From Steromphala cineraria (lineage: Eukaryota; Mollusca; Gastropoda; Trochida; Trochidae): a stretch of 64,000 nt of DNA. Made by a program: the position numbers and the translations under genes. Below are positions 22,553 through 36,025 of the stretch, piece by piece; within the stretch, counting starts at the first letter, position 1; the number at the start of each line of letters is the position of its first letter. Location: assembly GCA_916613615.1 (NCBI GenBank), contig OU744735.1, forward strand, positions 43,986,468-44,050,467, in the 5' to 3' direction. The notes under the pieces are model-generated. The model saw nothing but the letters and a program-made list of their open reading frames with translations. It ran no database searches and was not told where the DNA came from.

Positions 22553-25500
22553 TCAGTGCCGTGTGTACACACTGGATTTGTCAGATCCAAGGTATTGAAG
22601 CCAGGGTTGTGATTCCAAGGGAGAGAACTCTTGTTTGGCTGTTTGTCCTGTACCGATAGTCTTAATGCTAGTTCTGGAGATGATGGTTGTGAACTTCATG
22701 GCTGCGTAGTCGTATCGAGTGTCTCTCAGTCGTCCCTCCAACACCCCCACGTTTATAAGGTCAAAGATACCGTCGTTGTCGACGTCAGTCACTGCATCTA
22801 CAATAGTCAAATTATAAGCCATGACTTAAGGATAATACGTTGATGTTGTTACCCAAAATGATTTGAAAAACGTTAATATCAATATTGAAAGATAACGAAA
22901 ACAATGAAAGGGCTATTTGTCTTGTTCTTTTAGTGAGTGAGTGAGTGAGTGAGTGAGTGAGTTATTGTTTTACGCCGCTTGTCTTGATTTTTAAACTTTT
23001 GAGGCTGTAAAAGAATCCAAAATAACGCATTTCGAAACATTTGACGGCTATTTATTATGATTTTGATAGTACCTTTTCCATGATAAATATTAATGCAAAT
23101 TGTTTTCAACATTGATTTCCTGTTTCTTACACCATTTCATTACTAACAGGTGTCCTCAAGTATTGAAAGAGTAGCAAAATCCTCAAAATTGGACGGGAGT
23201 CAAGGAGTCCTACCTGTTCCTCTGGACTCTGGCACCATGGTAGTACACAACCTCCCCATCTCCGTCCTGGGGCTTATAGGGATACAACTGTTGCCTGACG
23301 CACTCACAGTCACATCTGCAAGGAACCGGATAGACGTAGATTCAATCTTTAAGTGGTATCGGGGTTTTCTAAAATAATTTTCCTCGCTCAGTGGAGGGGC
23401 TGAGATTTCGAACTTCCACTTCCACTGTCTCTATAAACAATGCGTGATCATTGAGTTGGTATAGAAGGTTCTTCCGCTGTCTGTTTAACGATAATTAGCA
23501 CCTACCATAAGTATATGTTTCCACCTGTGTGTGATGCAGCACGGTCAGGTTGTCTCCACTGTCTCTGTTAAAGAGGTACACCTGCTCCCCAAAGTTGGGC
23601 AGATCGTCCTCACAGGTCACGTGGTTCTTCTGGTACTCGTCTTCCAGGAACTTACCTGAAGAAACATATACAACATTGAATTTTTCTCCCCCACTTCTCA
23701 TAAAGACCAAAAGCTAGTAGTCCATGTTTTAAAAACATAATGTAATATGAGTATTTACTGAGAAAATTTCAACCGTGTTTTTCAGATAATTAAGGTTTTA
23801 TCCTTTTTCTTTTAAAGTGACACCTTAACAGTAATGTTATATTCAGTAATCACGAAATAAAGGTGCCTTGTTAAGCCTGTTCAGTTTTCTAGTATCAGCA
23901 TTGCCTGAATTGCATCCTCATGAATCTGTTCCATGTCTTTAAAGTTATAAACTTAACAACAAAGGACAACTATCTCGGTAGAAGTTATTAATGCATCATA
24001 AGGGCAAGGTTAGCTAAGTGCTAAACATTGTGGTGAACTAATTATTAATTAAGTAATACATTGATTAATGTCATATATTAATTGACACTTACATGACGCC
24101 TGTCCTACCGGTTCGCTTGTTGCTTCTCGTTTGGAAATCTGAAAACAAATGATTTTGTATATTTTAAGTGTTTGTTACAATTGGTCATGTATGAATGTAC
24201 ATGTATATAAGAAAAACCTTCAAGTGAAACCCAAGAAAAGGTTCAAACAGGAAAAATGTCATCAAGTGATTTTTGTTAAACCAGTAACAATTCCACTCAG
24301 GCCTCCGGTTATATTATGAACAAATTCTTTAAAGAACATAACAGTCTTTTAGCAAATGTATACCATATAAGATGAAAATCGTAGCTCAAATGAGATAAAA
24401 CCACATAAGTCCCAAAGGTCGCTGAATAGTTTGACCATGAACGACATAAACCCACAAAGTCACTACATAGCTTTAGATATTTTAAATCTTAAGATACAAG
24501 CCGTAGAATAACACTGCTGAGAAAAGATACACTTCCAATTTCTAAGAAAACTGGTAGATTTTATGGTCTTCCGAGACATCTGAAACTTTATTCCAATTTT
24601 AATGATAATTTTATTGAAAATTAATCTCATTTTTAAATTTGAATGTAGAATGTATCATAATTACCATATCACATTGATAAGCAAAACGTTCTTAACACCT
24701 TAACATGTAATAACTTGTCTATGTAAACAAATTGCCACTACTGTGTAATCGCATTTATGTTTATTTTGTAGTGTACGTGGGCTTCCGTTCTCTCCTCACA
24801 GAGGCAAATCAAGTCATGAAATACTGATACAGCCTCTGTTATATTACGCCGACTTTGTGGGATAGAATGTGAGATGCCTGATTGGAGGCAATCAAAGTTA
24901 GTTGTGCAATCAGCGACGCTGTTCTAAAATCATCATTTTGGCTACTGAATCATGACAAAAGCATTGTGATATGAACCACCCTTTCCTTGCGAGAAGCGTT
25001 GTTATTTGATAAAGAAATTCAAATGGATTGTGTAGGAATGTTTTCCGCCAGGGGAAACTGCCGGAACCCACGGATTTTGGCGTAATATAACAGAGGCTTT
25101 ATCAACATTTAATGACTTGATCTGCCTCTGTGGGGAGAGAATGGTGGGTCTCAAGCCTTTTACGAAATAAACTTGACTGATTGATTGATAAATGACTCAC
25201 ATTCCTCTGAACGCCGACCCCATGCACCTCTGACCGCATGACGCTCCCGACCCCAGCCTGATGTCCTCGCATCTTCACCATGAAGTAGTCCTTGTGATCC
25301 TCCTGTGATCTCAGAACTAGGTCTGAGGACATCACATACAGAGGACGCCGGTCCTCCCACAGTATACTTCCATCCTTACCGCTTATAATATAAACCTAGA
25401 AGGAGAATACAGATTACAGAATCTGTCATAGAGGTTTTGCAACAGTTCTCTCAGCCTTCTGGTGAAAAAATATATACATGTTTCAAGTATCAAGAAAGTT

Positions 25501-28500
25501 ATCAATTGACAGTTTTGTAAGCATTGTCAAGGATGTTTTCAATGTGGAAAAAAACATAGCTTAAAAAAAACAATAGTTTGTCTTTCGTCCATGCTAAATG
25601 GAAAGCTCTCATGTATTTTTCACAACAGTGACCAAATGCCTATATTTTATTAATGCTTCACAGACATGTGTCTTCTGTATTACCTCGTACACCTACTGAA
25701 ATGAAATGAATAAAAAGAGTTATTTAAAAACTTATCATAGAGGTTCAAATTACAGATTTTTGGATCCCTCGAGTTTTTGCGGTATATATATTTTAGCTTG
25801 GCAAATCATGGTGTTAAAAAGATCGATTTTTCTATCTGACTACCAGACACAATTATCCGCCTGCATTACGTCTGATTCAAAGATGACCAATGGAGCTAAA
25901 GAGCCGGGCAAGTCACGATTAAATTGTTCAAATAAACCAGTGATTAATCCTCAGTTATACCTTACAGGTCATGTTGATATTAATCTTTAGCCAGTGATTA
26001 AAACAGTCGTCAGATATACTTTGAGGGGGACATTTATACAGACCTTTAGCCAGTGATTAAGACTGTCGTCAGATATACTTTGAGGAGGACATTTATACAG
26101 GCCTTTAGCCAGTGATAAGAACTGGCGCAAGTTATACAATGTTAGAGAGGTTGGTGAGATAACTCACAATGGACTCGTTATAAGTGGGCCATGCCCCGGT
26201 ACTGCAGTGAACCATGAAGTCGAGGTACTCGTCATCGTCATAGTAGCCTGGAGCGGGGGTGCTGGAACAGACAGGGTCGATATGAGCGAATTGCATTTGA
26301 AAACTGATTTTGTTTTAACTGACCGAACTCGGTAGAGATGAAGCTCACGTTTTACTGTTTTGCCCACTTTATTGTCATATACGAAAGGATCTTTTAAACC
26401 GTTGTCTTTCTAATTTTATATTTGTTTTATTCTTGCTCCATCCTGCTACATCAGCGTATATGTCTCCGCTAATGCTACAACCTATCCCCTGATATCCTCC
26501 TATGGTCTTCTGTCGTATCGCTATATATAGCAAGTCAATCAAAAGATGCCCTTTCAGCGATAGCGGCAAACTACTTTCTTGGCCCTTTGGACTATGAATG
26601 TGCCTATTTGCCCATTGTCTCTCTTTTCTTTGTTTTATGTAAGGCAATGAAAATGTTTATATCGATTGAAGCTATCGATATACACTGGAATACATGAAAA
26701 TCATCCTAGCATTTTCTTATGATAACATTATTCATAAACCACCAAATACTATCATGACCACAGGCCAAGTTTTAACATTATGACTTTATGTATATATGCC
26801 TAAGGTGTACTGATTGAAAGATAAACAGAATTGCTATTCTCCGATGTTTTGCTAAGGGATGCTAACCAGTTTCCTCAATAAACCATTGACATCCGATTTG
26901 AAATTTTGGTCTGTATTTTCCATATCCATAAACGTCTCTGTGTCATGTTTATAAAGCAAATCTTGAAGATGTAATGCTGATCAAAACAGCAATCATCAAT
27001 ACCTGGTAATATTATTTTTTTACACACGAAAATGAATTGTACATAATAAAACCCCTCGAAATTTGATATATTTTAAGATCACTTACACCAATCTCCTTTA
27101 AATCTGATCACACATTTCCCAAGTATACATGGCCGCGTACTGATCTGAGTAAATTCTGATAGTGACGTGTCGTGTGACACTAAAACACATGAGCAACATG
27201 AAGGCCTTTCCGCCGATGTGATAGCGAGCCTCTGATTGTTTAAAGTTTATGTGAAAGATCAGTCAAGGCCACCTTACACGGCCCCTGTAGTACTCAGCTC
27301 AGAAAAGAAGCGAAGAACGAGTAATATAGGGTTTATCATCCAAAACTGTGTTCCACAGGAGAGATCGCTTATGGAAGATCAAGCCATATCTCCTAGGTTA
27401 GTATATTTTTAAAAATGCCCTGTAATCACAAAATACATGACATCACAAACGTTTAACATAATCAGTAATGACGTCACAATGCTATGACATCATAAACACA
27501 ACGACGTCACTATGCTATGTCGCCATTAACACGATGACGTCACAATGCTATGTCATCACTGGTTTAGGAGTTTTAGGTCTATGCAGTATTCAAAGATGTA
27601 CATTTTCCATGCTAATTTGATGAAAAATGATTTAGGATGATAAATAGCCTCGGATATTTGTTACTTTATCAACTTGTGTTGATATATTTGATATAAGAAG
27701 ACACTTGGGAGAGATTCTCTATCTATTTTAAGAAGATTGATTTACATTATCGACTTTTCTATTCAGTCAAGCTAGAGGGGTGTGCATTACGTACCTGTAT
27801 GACTCCGTATCTGGAAAGTCAGCCTCCCACCTCGGGAAGAGAGTGCTACCATCGAGCATGAGAACTTTCCCCTCAAACGCTGAGACAATGAGATCATTCA
27901 CACCGTCCTTGTCCACATCTACGATCACTGGAGGGACCATCACGCCTTTCGTCTTGCCTCTGAATAAAGATATCATAGATCAATGAATACAAGAAACAAA
28001 TGCTTCATTGTTATAATTTGGAACCACTGTCTCTGAAATAGTGAAAATGCTTTTCCCTTTGCGTGAAGAGATCCTTGCAGGATTCGAACCCACACCCAGA
28101 CAACACTGCCTGCACTATCCGTATTAACCACTAACCAACTTGCACTCCAGGCTTCGACATCCGGACGATAGACACGTAAAATATCTATAAGTATTCTATC
28201 AAAACTAAAAGTTTTGAAGAGTGAAATATAAGCAAAGAACTAGCCGGGCTAGGAGGGTAGGCTTTCACCTATAGCCTAATCGGTAGAGTGTCTGCTTTTC
28301 AACCCTGGTTCGAATCCCGATGGAAGTGATCTCACAATTCTGTTACACAATTAATGAGTGTAGAAGCTTATCATCTGGGTTTTTTCTATTACTAGTTGAT
28401 TTCATTTCGAATATCAATTTCACATTTTGTAATTATTTCATGTTCTTAACACAATTCTCCGAAACATCAGTATATGCACATACAGTAGCCAACTAAATGT

Positions 28501-31500
28501 AACTTACTTATATAATACCATTATGTCATCATCAGGGTTGATTGACTTCCAATTGTATTTGCCTGGAAATTGCAACTTGTAGCTTTGCTTCGTTTTTCTT
28601 AAGAAGTCTGGTAGGGCTATTGCCATGAGGTCACCTGCAATATAAGACTCATATCAAATATTTGTCAACAGGAGTTTATAATACGGTTACAGCCATTCCA
28701 GTCCTGTTTGGGATTAAAATGCAATACATTCTATCTATAAATGAGAACACAAGCGGGCGCGAATAATCTCAAATTCCAGGGCAATTCTTTTTCTATTAAT
28801 ATGATATTCCAACACAAAACTCTCATACGGATTTCCCAAGATAGACCAATGATGATCAGTTCAACAAACTATTCAAAATAGCTCAACTTATTCAAAATAA
28901 GCCAATTTAGATTCTATGTGTGAATTACGTTTGTCAAGAACGACATTTACATATTCATACACATGTCATAGAAGTAATACCTTAATGATTTTGACATGAG
29001 AAGAAGAAACAGACTCTGCAAGCGTATCTGTATAATATCCAATATAAGTATTTATTTATTTATTTATTTAGTATACATTATGTAGATATTGCAGACAATA
29101 ATGAAATAATTTGTATTCGAACAATTTGAAAAAACTGGCAATATATTCTTGATAATATTATCACATGACGGTTGACACATGGTTTACGTACCAGAAACTG
29201 TCTCTCCACCGCTTCCAAACAATATGTACTGGGACCCATCGCTGGCTGTGTACATGACAGTACTCATGTAGGTTTCACGATCGTTTGGCATCTCCAGGTA
29301 GTTACCAAGGGGACGACCCGTTGCTCCTGACAACACGATCAGTCGCCCAGCAACGCGCTCATGGATCTGTTTTCAAAGAAATGTAATATAACTGTCAAAT
29401 TTATTTAAAGACAAAAGGGCCTTTAAAAGAGTTGACTGTGAATCTTTATATTGTCTTATACAAATTTACTTTCGACTTGACTTGGTCATCACTTTATACG
29501 TTTCACTTTGATTTTTACTTGTAAACAGGTCTTAATGTTTTAAAGAGACATTTTCAAATAAGGAAAAACATAATAGATGAAACATATCCGCAGATAATAA
29601 GAAATCCATTTGCCACGTTTTACAACATATTGCCAAAGAGGACTGTAGAATATAATCATCAAAAGCACATAGTCACCTTTGCATCAATATTCGGGTCACC
29701 GCCATGAGGAATGAGGACATCTGGGACACTGTCCCCGTCAACATCAGGAAGGGGCGTGGCCTGGTATACGTTCCAGGTTTGTTTGAAGAATTCCGTGTAC
29801 TCACTACCGTCAGCATACCACAAAGTTTTACCTGGCATCAGATTGGGGAAGAATTAATAATGATTTTAAAAAGACAATACAACGATTCTATTTCCACAAT
29901 TCCTGATAAAGCTAGTAATCTTCACTTGTTCATTGACCATCTTCAGTTGTCAATTCGTCAAAACAGAAAATAATAGTAATTGAAAATAATGGTCCATTGC
30001 AATAAAACCTATTTTAACTGATACTCAATATATTTTGTAAATAATTTTCATCAATTATGTTGACTGATAATGTAGAGGAGTATATGGTCAACAACGTTTT
30101 TTATTCATAGTATGCGACTTATGTTTGAAGGAGTTGTTATCCATATGTTCCTCTTCGTTATTGTCATTCCAACTTGTAAAATGCCTCTCAAAGAAGTTAC
30201 GTTGACTCATTTGAATTGAATCTATGAACGATTATCATGGTAATTGAATAGACAATATCAATTTGATGCGTAAAATTGTAAAATCTACCCTGTCTTAAAT
30301 CCACAGCTTGAATAGTAGACTGGCGTCCTGTGGCAATGCAATCATTGACCCCGTCACCATTAAGGTCAAGGTCACACATTAAAAACATGACCTCAGACCT
30401 TGTTGGTAACCTCCACAGCTCAATTCCGTCATATCCTCTCAAGGCAAGAAGGAAACCAACACATGGGTAGGGTAGATCTGAAATACGGCAAAAATCATAA
30501 TTATTATATGTATCATTTAGTTAAAACAAATACAAAATTCATATTGCAAAGTCGAGGTTTTAAAACTTTGTCTAAAGATAAATGCCATATTTTATGGAAA
30601 ATGGATCTTCTATTCTCTTGTTAGTAGATTCGCTTCTTACAGCATTATCCGTTAATCGTCATGAACGTATACAGTTATACACATATTTATACGTATACGT
30701 AGTACTACACATTAAGTCAGTAGCGAGACATTTCTGACACGTGTACATGTGGAAACGTAACAGGAACAATCCTCTAATTAAGACTGAAAGTGAGTTGAAT
30801 CGGTATTAAATATATCTCGGAAACGTGCAAAAAAGACTTTTACAAAACTGATGCAAATCTATATACTCGCTTGGGTAATTGCAAAAATTCGCAGTCAATT
30901 ATTTCGTAATTGTTATTTGACACACTGCTTTGAAATTGTGTATCCGCTCAAGTTATGCAAACATTCGGAAAGGTAGTGTAAAATTGGCTCTGTGTATAGT
31001 TGACCGGAATAAGTATTGGTACACAATTAAGATTTAAGTTTTTATGTTTGAAACAGTTGTGTTGCAAGAGGTGTTTTACATAACGAACTCGCGAAAGCGA
31101 AAATAAATGTTTACCAATTGCATGTCAATGTTCCACTCAAAAGATTCATGTAACATGTTCAGATTAGCAGCAAGAATCCATGCCCGTATCACAAATGGTT
31201 AAACGGTGTTCACCTATAAAAAGTGTTCACATAATACTGTCTTCTGCGACTACGGATTTTAGGAATTTTCTTATAGTACATCTAGAACATTTATTTAAAC
31301 AAGAAGTTTGTACAAATAACTACGAGAAACGAAAACTAAATTCTAAGACAGGACAACAATTGTTGCCTCAATTCTTGATGTTTTTCATAAAAGTCAAATC
31401 AGTCAAAGAAGTGATAGTCTCCGATTCCAACTCCAAATCACAACTCAATACATCAATATGCTCTCTGGTAGAACCTTATAGCATTTTAACATGTCAAAAT

Positions 31501-32742
31501 GAGGTTATTTTTAAAACAAATTTAACTTACTTTTCTCTTCACAGTATTTCTTCATTCCATTCAATTCGTCAAGTGAGTTTGCTGTGGACAGGTCCACACC
31601 ATGAGCCATACCATACAACACATCAGGCAACCCATCTCCGTCTATATCTGGGGTCCTGACTGACGCCTCCGCACCTACCAGAGTATATCATTTAGGAAGT
31701 AGGGTAGCCCTTACCATCATGTGTATTGTACTAAAGTATAGTTTAACCAAGAATTATCATAGTTAAAGCAAGAGGCCGAAGGCCGAGTGGATTAACGTAG
31801 ATATATTAAAAAAAATATATTGATACAAGTTGTAAACGTTTACATGCACACTTTAACGTACCAATGTACATTTGGTTACATGTGTAAACATATTTGGGAT
31901 AAGTAAAGTGATCAAGTTAACGTGACATATAGATAGATACATAACCGTATATCCTTCTGTCATATGTTCATTCACTCATTGTACTTATATTGATTCATTC
32001 TGTCCAATGAGACTCATCAGTCATCCTCTATTCTATATTAAGATATTGGACGATAGAAACCTGTCTAAGGTAAGTACATATATGTTAAATAAATTTGCAA
32101 TTATACGAATATATTTATTCTTTCATATCAACAAGACATTAGTTTTTCTCAAATACATGAACAAACCATTCAGTAAACATGCATGTTTGTCTTCACAATT
32201 AATATCCACTTACCCGTATTATTGAGAACAACTTGCCAATCAGGGGTTGTTTTACCATTGGGTATTTCATGACTAACAGAATGTGAGGATGTTGGAGTCG
32301 TTTTTAAACTTTCTCCTGTGTCGCTTTTTATTTCTTGATTCACATCATTTAATGAAGATGTTGGCTTTGAGGTCGATGTTACCCCATCTTGAATCGCCTC
32401 TAGAGTCATTGGCACCCCTGTAGTGCTTGGTGGTGTTTTGGTAACCTTTGGTCGTGGTGAAGCCTCGGATTCCATTTTAGAACGGATGGCACCAGCTATC
32501 ACAGCAATCAAGAACCCTGCCCCAACTACTCCAAGAATTGCCAGGAATGCATATAACGGTTTGCATTTATGCGCATCTTTACTTCGATGGGGTTTGTATG
32601 CTTTGGGAAAAGGAAGCCCGGCACCTTTCTCTTCGTCATGAAGACTCTCTGTGACAGCAAATGCCTCCTCCCCCTCCCCCTCCTCCTCCCCATCAGAACC
32701 CCCCTGTAGTAAGGGGGAATACTGAGTGTCCTTGTGGGACAT
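22553..32742 (-). CDS. FAM234A/B-like single-pass membrane protein with FG-GAP repeats
   Basis: Coding exons, 5' to 3': 32742-32214 (the exon itself begins at 32767), 31674-31531, 30477-30289, 29831-29677, 29366-29192, 28634-28508, 27959-27795, 26261-26168, 25395-25201, 24138-24093, 23655-23506, 23315-23214 and 22797-22553. They total 2316 nt, about 771 residues. The N-terminus is acidic and cytosolic (residues 1-60). The membrane segment is at about 61-85 (FLAILGVVGAGFLIAVIAGA). The ectodomain carries DIDGDGLPDV, DLDLNGDGVND, DVDGDSVPDV, DVDKDGVND and DVDNDGIFDL, calcium-loop motifs of FG-GAP/beta-propeller blades, plus GRLIVLSGATGRPLG and YIISGKDGSILWED strands. FAM234A/B (ITFG3) proteins have this layout, but I cannot choose between A and B. 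The last two junctions are uncertain: the strong donor at 23505 keeps phase but makes exon 23315-23214 read in a less protein-like frame. Reading that exon as CDCECVRQQLYPY needs donor 23501 and an earlier exit, or the acceptor before 22824. Confidence 0.85.
22932..22961. repeat. (GTGA)n microsatellite
   Basis: Seven tandem GAGT/GTGA units in the last intron of the FAM234-like gene. Confidence 0.85.
24788..25141. mobile_element. MITE with TTCTCTCCyCACAGAGG ends, copy 1
   Basis: 354 bp with terminal inverted repeats beginning TTCTCTCC and containing CAGAGGCA and ATCAAGTCAT, extended inward by a second inverted pair ('gttatattacgcc'). It lies between exons 24138 and 25201 of the FAM234-like gene. 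A reverse-complement copy is at 56940-57239. Confidence 0.85.
25985..26135 (+). repeat. Three tandem ~63-bp units
   Basis: 'tttagccagtgattaa', 'gtcgtcagatatactttgag' and 'gacatttatacag' recur at 25986 and 26042, with a third, partial and diverged copy from 26103. It is intronic, directly downstream of the exon ending at 26168. Confidence 0.8.
26375..27400. other. Intron of the FAM234-like gene, nothing recognised
   Basis: The stretch between coding exons 26261 and 27795 has a 90-codon frame at 26375-26647 without domain features. No RNA gene is seen. Confidence 0.4.
27438..27560. repeat. Tandem ~33-bp repeat carrying CRE-like cores
   Basis: Three units contain [T/C]GACGTCAC, each followed by 'atgctatg'. 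Full TGACGTCA occurs near 27469 and 27535, and CGACGTCA near 27503, with half-matching TGACATCA copies between. The array lies in an intron. Enhancer activity is possible but not shown. Confidence 0.65.
28062..28150 (-). other. tRNA-like / SINE-head sequence
   Basis: On the minus strand, 'agttggttagtggttaat' resembles a box A region and 'gggttcgaatcct' a perfect box B. The acceptor arms do not pair, so this is a tRNA-derived repeat or pseudogene rather than a functional tRNA. Confidence 0.45.
28268..28326 (+). other. tRNA-like / SINE-head sequence
   Basis: 'tagcctaatcggtagagtg' (box A-like) and 'ggttcgaatccc' (box B) lie only ~36 bp apart, too close for an intact tRNA body. It is probably a degraded tRNA-derived element, 120 bp from a similar sequence on the other strand. 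Confidence 0.45.
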
Positions 32743-33063
32743 CTTCCTCTTCAGGTACTCGCTGACTCTGAAATGAGAAATATTGTTTGAAATGCCATTT
32801 ACAAAACTCTCCACCCAAATGCGTATCTAAATTTTAACCGTTCGTTTAAATGGCCAAAGTCTTTAGTTTACAGTGTTTATATTAACTCAAGACAATACAC
32901 AGAGACGTTATGTACATTTTTTAACTGGTGAAAGAAGATTATATTTTAGGAACTCGACTGACACTTCGTCTATGAAACAACTTTTTAGAAACATATCAAT
33001 ATGTTTGAGCTTTGAGTTCAGAATCCCGAGTCCCGACCTGAGGTTTTCATGTTACAGTTAAGT

Positions 33064-33163
33064 CAATCTAGATAAATTTAGATCAACAGTTTCTATATAA
33101 CGACACACTGTTGCAACAGTATGTCATAACAAAAAACCTGCTGATCTAAATTTATCTAGATTG
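33064..33163. repeat. 100-bp palindromic hairpin
   Basis: CAATCTAGATAAATTTAGAT is exactly complemented at the other end, with a ~56-bp loop. It lies in the first intron of the FAM234-like gene. Confidence 0.85.
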
Positions 33164-33363
33164 TATAGCTAAGTCTACTTATACTTAAAAGGACTCATGA
33201 TAAAATAATGTGTTTTGTTTTCAAGATTCACTGTTGGCTAAAGTACAAAAACTAATGGAGTTTCATCTGTGAAAAAAAGGTTCCAGGGTGTGAAGTTATA
33301 TGCACAAATATGTTACTAAAAGACCCTCATTATTATTCCCTGGATGCATTAGTAAACGCCACC

Positions 33364-33715
33364 TATGAGATCTTAACTATATATACAGCAGCTTATAGGA
33401 GCACTACAGAGAGATGTTTTTTCACCTTATCAAGCCCTGGAGCGACGGGAAATATTGAAACATTATTGTTGAATTTCAATTAATTTATAACTAGTAGCTA
33501 AAGAACAGGTTACGTCTCAGGTGCATGAATATGATATTTATCTTAGATCTTAGCTATATATAGAAGCTTATGGGAGCACTACACAGATATGATTTGTTAC
33601 CTTATCAAGCCCTAGAGCGACGGAAAACATTATTGTTGAATTCCAACTAGTTGCATTGATAAGTGGTAGCAAAAAAGGGGTTACGTATCGGGTGCGTGAA
33701 TATGGTGTTTATCTT
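33364..33715 (+). repeat. Two tandem copies of a ~175-bp unit
   Basis: 'gagcactacagagag' / 'gagcactacacagat', 'ccttatcaagccct', 'gagcgacggaaa', 'cattattgttgaatt' and 'ggttacgt' occur in order in both halves (33364-33545, 33546-33715). Confidence 0.8.
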
Positions 33716-35448
33716 AGTGTCTGAGAACTTGATATTGAGCCAAACACGTGTCCATTTCATGCCCGGAAATACTCAAATCGGACTACCTTATTATACAATT
33801 CTTACCATGGACTATTTTATTCATATTAATTCACGGTCAAGATAAATACTAATTGGGAAGTTTTCGAGAAAACTGTTTCCGCCTATTGGTCTCCTCAAAC
33901 TTTTTCCTCACTAAAAAGGGGTCAAATGTTTGCTACTTCCATTAGGTGTCTGCTTGATGTACCTTAGCATGTACATGTTGGGACATGTGAGAATGACATG
34001 TCTCATATTACATCTCACATCTCAAATTACAATACCAAAAACATCATGGTTAAGTGTCATACTGAATCAATGTTAAATAAATCAAATATTCCTTACCATG
34101 TTACGACAACATCTGTATGTAACAGCAGATAATTATTAAGTTACACATATGTTTAGACATCTGGTAAACATGAGCATTCGTACCATATGGATCAAATAGT
34201 ATGGCGGGGATAACGTTGTAGTGATCCGTATTTTTATCATACTTAAATTACGTATTAAAAACGCATAAATAAACCAGCCGTTTTGTAAAAGAATTATAGA
34301 TTCACTTGTGAATTCTATTTTTTTCTAGATTAGAGATGCCTTTCTATCGCAGCAACTCACTTTAACAATGACAACTAAAACGTTAAATGTTACCTCCGAC
34401 AATGAAACGAGGAATCCATGTGGTTTAATGGAATGTCTTGCATAAAACGTATCCCTTCACATCCACATTTCAGTTATGTCACTCCAACCTATGGCTGAAG
34501 ACTTGAAGAAAGTATTCACTCTCTCTTCGTATTTGTCAAAAGATTATCCGAAATATAAATATCTTTTGTTTACAAGAGATCGTTTAATTTAACCCCTTTA
34601 ACGTGACACTTATGACGTATAACCAAAACATATTTTCTGTCTTATATATTCTGTAGGATGAATATTTAATTGAGACATAGTCTGATTTGGGGATAATGAA
34701 AAAAAACTTTTATTTCATGCAGAGGCGTTGCACACGAGGTAAGTAATGAAGAATTTATTAAACCGTAAATGACAGGCTGTAGATAAACAGGTGAGTGTCA
34801 GATTATAAGTCTATGTTGACAACTGTCGAATCTGTTTACTAAATATCACTTCTTTACACTTGGTCGAATGATCTTACCTATCCCTAGAGCTGTGATCAAC
34901 TTGAAATAAAAAGTAGAAATATTTCAAATTTCTCTCATTTATGATATAAAATAATATAAAATACAAATTCTTATATATTAAGTATATAATTATACACATA
35001 TATTTTTAAAAAATAATCAGTTTCGGGCTTCAATATCGTTAAGTTTTTTCTTGGTTGTTTATCGATTAGATATAGTCTATCTAAATCGAGTATAGACCAA
35101 CTTACACGGTGAAGTCTGTAGGACAGTACGGAATAACATCATATACAAACTCGAGTTACGAGTAAAGTAATAAAACCGGTTATTCTGGAATGCATTTCTA
35201 ATTCAAATATATATTACTGTGTATTTGCGTAAATGTACCCCAAAGTAACAACAACATGGATTTCCTGCATGAAGACATTTACGTTTACGTCTACATTAAA
35301 TATTAAGTACTACAAAAACTTTTTATTTTATTTCTCAGGTTTCTACCCCGTAAAGAACTCAATAGTAAAGATTTTTAATCAAGGCAAAAAGAGTACTCAA
35401 GAAAAACGTAACTTTGTTTTCCTTCCAAATGACATGCCTCTAGGGGAG

Positions 35449-35552
35449 CAGGACAAAAGCCACCCGGACAAATGCCACCCGGACAAAAGCCACCTGGACA
35501 AAAGCCACCTAAGACAAAAGCCACCTAGGACATAAGCCACCTAGGACAAAAG
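35449..35552 (+). repeat. ~15-bp minisatellite (GGACAAAAGCCACCT)
   Basis: Seven units with small variants lie in the first intron of the FAM234-like gene. The open frame across it reflects a period divisible by three. Confidence 0.85.
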
Positions 35553-35590
35553 CCACCCACTTATTCATTGTAATATACTAATAATATGAG

Positions 35591-36025
35591 TATGATAACA
35601 TACTCATATATCGTCTCTTAGTACCGATAACAACTCTCATAAGCTTTATACTAAGGAAGCATAGAGCGGTCAATATATGAATGATCTCTCATCAAATGTT
35701 GATCTTGCCATTCAACTATATTAAGTCCCCGAGGACAATTGTGACTGTAACGGTAGATCCTTATCGTGTTTCTACATGTAAGTGTTGATATAACCTAGCT
35801 ACTTATCGATTACAAACTCTAAGGATACGTTTTGTTATATTTTATATGACCTAACAAGGGAAGCGTATGATAACATACTCATATGTCGTCTCTTAGTACC
35901 GATATCAACTGTCATAAGCTTTATACTAAGGAAGCATAAGTGTTGATATAACCTAGCTACTTATCGATTACAAACTCTAAGGATACGTTTTGTTATATTG
36001 TATATGACCTAACAAGGGAAGCGTG
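35591..36025 (+). repeat. Interleaved duplication A-B-A'-B'
   Basis: Block A ('atgataacatactcatat' ... 'ctaaggaagcata') is at 35591-35662 and 35869-35936. Block B ('gtgttgatataacctagc' ... 'aacaagggaagcgt') is at 35780-35868 and 35937-36025. The second A-B pair is directly joined, while the first has an extra ~115 bp between its parts. Both pairs are nearly identical, so the event looks recent. Confidence 0.85.

Noticed and set aside
22631..22843. Plus-strand frame of 70 codons
   Set aside because: It lies antisense to the final coding exon of the FAM234-like gene, whose DVDNDGIFDL motif is on the minus strand.
31180..31659. Plus-strand frame of 159 codons
   Set aside because: It overlaps antisense the FAM234 exon carrying DIDGDGLPDV and has no domain features.
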